A stretch of DNA of 64,000 nt from an uncultured Brevundimonas sp. (GTDB taxonomy: Bacteria; Pseudomonadota; Alphaproteobacteria; Caulobacterales; Caulobacteraceae). The translations under genes and the position numbers were made by a program. The notes below the pieces were generated by a model, which searched no databases, was not told the origin of the DNA, and saw nothing but the letters and a program-made list of their open reading frames with translations. Shown one piece after another: positions 59,826 to 64,000 of this stretch (its first letter is position 1; each line of letters opens with the position of its first letter). Location of the stretch: NCBI RefSeq assembly GCF_937863155.1, contig NZ_CALMFB010000025.1, positions 1-64,000 of the forward strand, read 5' to 3'.

Positions 59826-60197
59826 TCACAGCACCCCCGCCCCGGACAGTTTGGATTCCAGGATCTGGCCGTCGAACGGCTTCATCACATAGTCGTCGGC
59901 CCCGGCGGTCAGGGCCTCGGCGATACGGTCCGCGCGGGTTTCGATGGTGCAGAACAGCACCTTGGGCGCATCGCCGCCGGGCAGGGCCCGCAGCCGCCGC
60001 AGAAAGGTCAGGCCGTCCATGACCGGCATGTTCCAGTCGACCAGAACCAGTTCCGGCAGGGTGGCGGCGCAATAGGCCAGGGCCTCGGACCCGTCGGCGG
60101 CCTCGTCGACCTCGAACCCCAGACCCTCGACGATGCGACGGGCCACCTTGCGGATGATCCGGCTGTCATCGACGATGAGGCAGGTTCTGACGGTCAA
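59826..60197 (-). CDS. Single-domain receiver protein (CheY-like)
   Basis: The 123-residue protein is only a receiver. It starts at TTG 60197. The acidic pocket has Asp10-Asp11, the phospho-acceptor is Asp54 in LVDWNMPVMDG, and the switch Thr is in VLFCTIETR (near residue 86). Lys is in VMKPFDG. It has no output domain. It lies between chpT and cheR, so it may receive phosphate from ChpT, or act at the flagellar motor as a CheY. Confidence 0.93.
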   Translation of the reverse strand: MTVRTCLIVDDSRIIRKVARRIVEGLGFEVDEAADGSEALAYCAATLPELVLVDWNMPVMDGLTFLRRLRALPGGDAPKVLFCTIETRADRIAEALTAGADDYVMKPFDGQILESKLSGAGVL

Positions 60198-60297
60198 GTC
60201 CGGGTTCCGGCGCCTGGCGAAATCATGGCGAATCGAGCGGCATGGCTCTGCGCGTCAGTGTGACCGGGGCGGGTTAACGAGCCGTTGGTGAACCGCC

Positions 60298-60936
60298 TTA
60301 AAGCGGCATGCGCGCCGTCAGGACCACACGGCCTCCCTCGGCCACGACCGTCAGGTCGCCGCCCGCCTCCTTGACCGTCAGCCACAGCCAGTAGGGCTGG
60401 ATCCACTGGCCTTGCAGGCCCTCGCTCAGCGGGCGACCGGCCAGACCCTCGGCGGCTTCGGGTTTCAGGCGCGCGCGGGCGCCCTCGGCCACGCCTTCCA
60501 GCACCAGGGCGCCGTCGTCTTCGCGCCCCGTGACCACGGCGATCCCGCCGGCGGGCAGGGCGGCGGCGGTCAGATAGGCCAGATTGACCAGGGCGCGGGC
60601 CTGGGGTTTGGAGAACGACCGATCATCGACCTGCCAGTCCACGGTCGAGCGGCCGCCCTCGGTCATGCCGGCGACCAGGCCCTGAAGCTCGCGCCCGTCG
60701 AACCGTTCGCTGGTGGTGGCGGCGCCGAAGGCCACGCGGGCGAAATGCACCAGGGCCACCATCTTGCGCGCGCTCTGGTCGATCAGGCCGATGGCGTCGT
60801 CGCGCATGTCCTGGGCCGACGGGTCGTTCAGCAGGTCCAGCCCGGAAACGATGGCGCCCGCGGGGCTGATGAAATCGTGGCACAGCTTGGCGGCGACCAG
60901 GGTGGCCAGGTCGGTGGAGGATGCGGTCTCGGTCAT
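60298..60936 (-). CDS. chpT: Histidine phosphotransferase ChpT
   Basis: ChpT carries phosphate from the CckA receiver to CtrA and CpdR. The protein has 212 residues from the ATG at 60936. The dimerisation helix contains the phospho-acceptor His20 in LVAAKLCHDFISPAGAIVSG, followed by DPSAQDMRDDAIGLI. The rest is a degenerate HATPase-like fold that lacks ATP-binding motifs (VNLAYLTAAALPAGGIAVV). This agrees closely with Caulobacter ChpT as I recall it. The receiver protein and CheR follow on the same strand, about 100 bases apart. Confidence 0.95.
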   Translation of the reverse strand: MTETASSTDLATLVAAKLCHDFISPAGAIVSGLDLLNDPSAQDMRDDAIGLIDQSARKMVALVHFARVAFGAATTSERFDGRELQGLVAGMTEGGRSTVDWQVDDRSFSKPQARALVNLAYLTAAALPAGGIAVVTGREDDGALVLEGVAEGARARLKPEAAEGLAGRPLSEGLQGQWIQPYWLWLTVKEAGGDLTVVAEGGRVVLTARMPL

Positions 60937-60960
60937 GGGGCGGCAAGCTGACGTGATTTG

Positions 60961-60977
60961 CCGGTTCTTGAAACCGG
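60961..60977. promoter_or_regulatory. Palindrome between chpT and cysQ
   Basis: CCGGTT-CTTGA-AACCGG is a perfect 6-base inverted repeat, 25 bases before chpT on the minus strand and 24 before cysQ on the plus. It might be an operator for one or both divergent genes. Confidence 0.25.
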
Positions 60978-61000
60978 GGGAACGGTTTAAGGCAGCGTCG

Positions 61001-61786
61001 ATGACGACCGAATTGATCCGCGACCTGGACAGCAGCGCCCTGGGCCCGGCCATCGCCGACATCGCCGAGGCGGCCGCACGGGTGATCCTGCCCTATTGGC
61101 GCACCGGCGTGGCGGCCGAAACCAAGGCCGACGCCAGCCCCGTGACCTGCGCCGACCGCGAGGCCGAGGCCCTGATCCTGACCGCCCTGGCCGACCGCTG
61201 GCCCGGCGTGCAGGCGGTGGGCGAAGAACAGGTCGAGGCCGGCGGCAAGCCCGGATCGCTGGCGTCCCTGTTCTGGCTGATCGATCCGCTGGACGGCACG
61301 CGCGGCTTCGTCCAGGGGCGCGAGGCCTATACGGTCAACATCGCCCTGATCCGCGACGGCGCGCCGGTGGCCGGGGTGGTGTCGGCGCCGGCCCTGGGCC
61401 TGACCTGGGCCACCACGCGGCCGGGCGAAGGCGCGGTCATGCGCGGCTATGGAGAGGACTGGCGGCCGATCAGCGTACGTGCCCGGCCCGAGCGCGCGGT
61501 CGCCCTGGTCAGTCACAGCATGGACGATGCGGCGGCCGAGCGACTGGCGACCCAGCATGGCTGTGTCGGCTGGCAGGGGATGGATAGTTCGCTGAAATTC
61601 TGCCTGGTCGCCGAAGGCCGCTTCGACGCCTATCCGCGCACCGGACCCACGTCGGAATGGGACACGGCGGCTGGCCAGGCGGTGCTGGAGGCGGCGGGCG
61701 GGCGCGTGCTGGCGCCGGACGGCCAACCCCTGCGCTATGGCAAGCCGGCCCTGCTGAACGGGCCGTTCACCGCCCTGGGCGGCTGA
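61001..61786 (+). CDS. cysQ: 3'(2'),5'-bisphosphate nucleotidase CysQ (inositol monophosphatase family)
   Basis: CysQ removes the 3' phosphate from PAP produced during sulfate assimilation. The 261-residue protein has the family metal motifs: GEEQVEAGG, WLIDPLDGTRGFVQGREAY (DPLDGT) and EWDTAAGQAVLEAAGG. The ATG at 61001 is chosen because earlier frames run into chpT control sequences. The family includes related phosphatases of inositol and fructose, so substrate is by nearest resemblance. Its last 20 bases overlap the convergent 61767-63026 gene. Confidence 0.9.
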   Translation: MTTELIRDLDSSALGPAIADIAEAAARVILPYWRTGVAAETKADASPVTCADREAEALILTALADRWPGVQAVGEEQVEAGGKPGSLASLFWLIDPLDGTRGFVQGREAYTVNIALIRDGAPVAGVVSAPALGLTWATTRPGEGAVMRGYGEDWRPISVRARPERAVALVSHSMDDAAAERLATQHGCVGWQGMDSSLKFCLVAEGRFDAYPRTGPTSEWDTAAGQAVLEAAGGRVLAPDGQPLRYGKPALLNGPFTALGG

Positions 61787-63026
61787 TCCCGACAGGCGTC
61801 ATCAGGGCCTCCGCCCGGCGGGCCAGGGTCGGGGCGCCCAGTTCGCCGGCGATGGCGGCGGCCTCGGCCAGGGCCAGTGCGACGCCCGGCGGGGCGTGGC
61901 CGCTGAGCCGCTCCACCGCGCGGCCGACGCGAGCCAGGGCGATCTGGTCGGCGGCCCAGTCCAGCGGCGCCTTGGCCGCATCCTCGGTCTGAAGCCGCAG
62001 ACGAACGCGCGCGGCGATGGCCGCCAGGGCCGCCAGGTCGCCCTGATCCTCGGCCTCGCGCACCCGCTGTTCGGCGCAGGCGTCGCGCGCCAGGGCGCCC
62101 AGGATCAGGCCGCCGCCGGCCGTCAGGGTCTCGGCCTGGGCCAGCGCCTTTTGCGGGGTGCGCGGATCGCCAGCTTGCAGGATCTGGATGGCGACCCAGT
62201 CCAGCGGGCTGTGGTCGGGGGTGAACTGGTCCACCGCGGCGTCGAACAGGGCCTGGCCCTGAAGGCGCGCGGCCTCGTCTTCGGCGATGGTCGCCAGGGC
62301 GCACAGGCCCGCCCCGCACAGGGCCAGGGCGCGGGCGCGGGTCAGGGGGCGATAGTCGGGCGAGGCGCCCTCCACCAGGGCGGTCAGGTCGCGGCCGGCC
62401 TGATCCAGCAGACGCGGATCGCGGCGCACGACCCCGGCCTCCAGCGCCAGGGCGGCGCGGTCCAGCCGCACATCCTCGACATGATCCGCCGGGGCGGATT
62501 GCAGGCCGTGCAGGGCGGCGTCCAACAGGGCGGCGGCGTCCAGCAGGGCCGCCGGATCGCCGCTCAGCCGCGCCTGGCGCGCGCTCAGCCGGGCATGCAG
62601 GGCGGCGGCGGCCGAGGCGTCCTGTTCCCGACGCGGACGACCCAGGTCGGCGATGACGCCCAGGGCGCGCTCCAGCAGATCGGGGCCGCCGCACAGGTCG
62701 AACCGCAGCATGTCGATGCGCACGGCTTCCATATGCGCCTCGATCCCCTGATGACCATTGGCGCGGGCGCGGGCCTCATCGACGGCGGCGGCGGCGCGAT
62801 CCAGGCTGGCCGTTGCGCCCCGGCGCCGCGCATGTTCGCGCCACAGGGCCGAGGCCCGCAGCGACGCCTCGAACGGGTGGCGGCAAGAGACGCGGCCGGC
62901 GTCGATCGCCTGTTGCCGGGCCTCGACCTCGACCAGATCGACGCCGATCAGCTCCAGCCAGCTCAGGTCGTCGCTTTCGCGCGCCTGGGCGAAAATCTTT
63001 CGCAGATCCTTGCCGAACTCGAACAT
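61767..63026 (-). CDS. Alpha-helical protein of unknown function
   Basis: The 419-residue protein starts at the ATG at 63026. The N-terminus FEFGKDLRKIFAQARESDD and LSWLELIGVDLVEVEARQQA is rich in conserved-looking residues. The rest is Ala/Leu/Arg-rich helical repeats (ARLQGQALFDAAVDQF, GLILGALARDA), possibly a TPR-like solenoid. No signal peptide or membrane segment is seen, so it is likely cytoplasmic. I do not recognise a family. It converges with cysQ and shares 20 bases with it. Caulobacterales homologs are likely but not checked. Confidence 0.8.
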   Translation of the reverse strand: MFEFGKDLRKIFAQARESDDLSWLELIGVDLVEVEARQQAIDAGRVSCRHPFEASLRASALWREHARRRGATASLDRAAAAVDEARARANGHQGIEAHMEAVRIDMLRFDLCGGPDLLERALGVIADLGRPRREQDASAAAALHARLSARQARLSGDPAALLDAAALLDAALHGLQSAPADHVEDVRLDRAALALEAGVVRRDPRLLDQAGRDLTALVEGASPDYRPLTRARALALCGAGLCALATIAEDEAARLQGQALFDAAVDQFTPDHSPLDWVAIQILQAGDPRTPQKALAQAETLTAGGGLILGALARDACAEQRVREAEDQGDLAALAAIAARVRLRLQTEDAAKAPLDWAADQIALARVGRAVERLSGHAPPGVALALAEAAAIAGELGAPTLARRAEALMTPVGISRPGR

Positions 63027-63119
63027 CGAACGCAGGCCCTTACGTCCCGTAACGGGACCGTTTGCACGCACTGAGCCTCCCTGTTGCAAGGGCAACGCCG
63101 TGCGGGGCCGGAAGTTCGA

Positions 63120-63455
63120 TCAGCCCAGGTCGGGCACGCGCTGACGGCAGGTCTGAAGGGCGGCGCGGGCCTCGGGCGCGCCGCTGCTGAGCAGGCGCAC
63201 CGACTGGATGCGGGCGCGGGTCTGGTCGGCTTCGGCGACGGTGGGCGATTTGCCGGCGGCGGTCGCGGCTTGAAGCGCCGTCAGCGACCAGTAAAGCGCC
63301 GCATCCATCAGGGCTTTGGCCTCGGCCCCTTCGCCGCCCGCCAGTTCGGACGCCGCCTGGGTCAGGCCGGCGCAGCGCACCATCTCCTCGTAAGAGGTCA
63401 GGGCCGGCGCCTGTTGCGCCGCCAGAACCAGGGCCAGGCCGAGGCCGAGCATCAT
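63120..63455 (-). CDS. Small exported helical protein of unknown function
   Basis: The protein of 111 residues has a signal peptide (GLGLALVLAAQQAPA) if read from the ATG at 63455; ATGs at 63461 and 63452 are alternatives. The mature protein is helical with a pair of Cys (VRCAGLTQAA and ALQTCRQRVP). It lies between the helical protein and prfC on the same strand. No family is recognised. The nearby gap 63456-63561 holds only a short hairpin. Confidence 0.65.
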   Translation of the reverse strand: MMLGLGLALVLAAQQAPALTSYEEMVRCAGLTQAASELAGGEGAEAKALMDAALYWSLTALQAATAAGKSPTVAEADQTRARIQSVRLLSSGAPEARAALQTCRQRVPDLG

Positions 63456-63556
63456 CGCCATTCTCCACGACGCCCCAGAAAACGCCCCCGAAGACGTTCC
63501 CAGCGTCGATCACGCCATCAGATCATGACGCGGTGACGGAGGGAAGACGGCGAAAG

Positions 63557-63570
63557 CGGGGTTATCCCCG
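63557..63570 (-). terminator. Short hairpin at the prfC stop codon
   Basis: CGGGG-TTAT-CCCCG forms a 5-base stem with the TAA stop in its loop. It is weak and has no T-run; it may just be compact GC-rich sequence. Confidence 0.25.
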
Positions 63571-64000
63571 TTCCTTGGTCTTGGTGAAGGCCACCTTGGG
63601 GAAGCGTTCCATGACATAGCCGGTCTCCCAGCTGGACTTGGCCAGGAAGACCGGGGCCTGGTCGATGTCGACGGCCATCTGGGGGCGGTATTTGCCCGCG
63701 AAATCCTCCAGGTCGGCCCGATCGCCGCCGATCCAGCGCGCCTCGGCGTAGGGGGATGGCTCGAAGATGACGTCCAGGCCGTATTCCTCGCCCAGACGGT
63801 CGGCCATGACCTCGAACTGCAGCTGGCCCACGGCGCCGACGATGAAGTCGGAGCCCAGTTCGGGGCGGAACAGCTGGGTCACGCCTTCCTCGGCCAGGCC
63901 TTCCAGCGCCTTCTTCAGATGCTTGGCCTTCAGCGGATCCTTGACCCGGACGCGTTGCAGGATCTCCGGCGCGAAATTGGGCAGGCCGGCGAAGCGGATC
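63562..64000 (-). CDS. prfC: Peptide chain release factor 3, C-terminal part (5' end outside window)
   Basis: RF3 is a GTPase that recycles RF1 and RF2 after termination. The frame stays open to the window edge at 64000. The visible 145 residues include FAGLPNFAPEILQRVRVKD and VTQLFRPELGSDFIVGAVGQ, then LQFEVMADRLGEEYGLDV and a final SSWETGYVMERFPKVAFT, all typical of the RF3 C-terminal domain. The G domain is missing only because of the window limit. An internal ATG is not the true start. Confidence 0.95.
   Translation of the reverse strand, partial: IRFAGLPNFAPEILQRVRVKDPLKAKHLKKALEGLAEEGVTQLFRPELGSDFIVGAVGQLQFEVMADRLGEEYGLDVIFEPSPYAEARWIGGDRADLEDFAGKYRPQMAVDIDQAPVFLAKSSWETGYVMERFPKVAFTKTKERG

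Noticed and set aside
63562..63882. A short complete gene starting at the ATG at 63882
   Set aside because: The frame continues upstream with RF3 sequence to the window edge, so it is a cut-off prfC and not a small gene or pseudogene.

Overview
The window looks like chromosomal DNA of a Caulobacterales alphaproteobacterium, most likely Brevundimonas or a close relative. This is judged from protein content, not from a search. The evidence is high GC, the CckA-ChpT phosphorelay, flhB directly followed by cckA, candidate CtrA boxes (TTAA-N7-TTAA type) before flagellar genes, GANTC (CcrM) sites in promoters, an alphaproteobacterial-type LexA site before recA, and a ChpT / receiver / CheR operon. 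Almost all genes are vertical housekeeping or cell-cycle genes. I see no prophage, insertion sequence or CRISPR array, and no gap over 300 bases without a gene; the longest are about 260 bases (14757-15018) and 240 bases (25552-25793).

Layout. 1-1734: end of a 2-oxoacid dehydrogenase operon (E2 C-terminus, a small membrane protein, Lpd). 1834-9354: DUF5694-like secreted protein, thrS-yidD, an IscU-like protein, a TPR protein, an M17 aminopeptidase, an NlpC/P60 hydrolase and a 64-residue protein. 9409-14756: membrane-anchored cytochrome c, kdsB, a four-helix-bundle gene between G-rich inverted repeats, nudC, uvrC and a DUF606 transporter. 14757-22981: an inverted pair of palindromic repeats, a 26-residue membrane peptide, a pteridine-reductase-like SDR with FolB, small membrane proteins, DUF3617, a second SDR, DUF4126, YceI, an S4 protein, an MFS exporter and a ricin-type lectin. 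23062-25870: Suv3-like helicase and tRNA-Arg(CCT). 25919-32045: PhoD phosphatase with a TonB-dependent receptor, exosortase H with its partner, and DUF983.

32168-43985 is a motility and cell-cycle block: a large AMIN-like/TPR protein, HU, fliOP divergent from flgBC-fliE, an acyltransferase, folE, then fliQ-fliR-flhB-cckA. 44064-56251 holds an M61 peptidase, DUF885, DUF1176, icd, two tandem DUF2939 genes, alaS, recA and a small secreted protein. 56307-64000 holds a methyltransferase, an M28 peptidase, cheR, a receiver protein and chpT on the minus strand, then cysQ, two unrecognised proteins and the C-terminal part of prfC.

How the parts connect. CckA and ChpT are the upper two steps of the relay that phosphorylates CtrA. 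In Caulobacter CtrA drives class II flagellar genes such as fliQ, and candidate CtrA sites are visible here before fliQ and flgB. FolE, the pterin-type SDR and FolB all belong to reduced-pterin/folate synthesis. The receptor and PhoD probably work together on phosphate esters. The strongest unusual signals are the four-helix-bundle cassette flanked by inverted heptad repeats (10984-11412), a tRNA-Arg in which the near-universal G19-C56 tertiary pair appears as C19-G56, an exosortase H pair with no visible substrate, and an SDR with Arg in place of the catalytic Lys.
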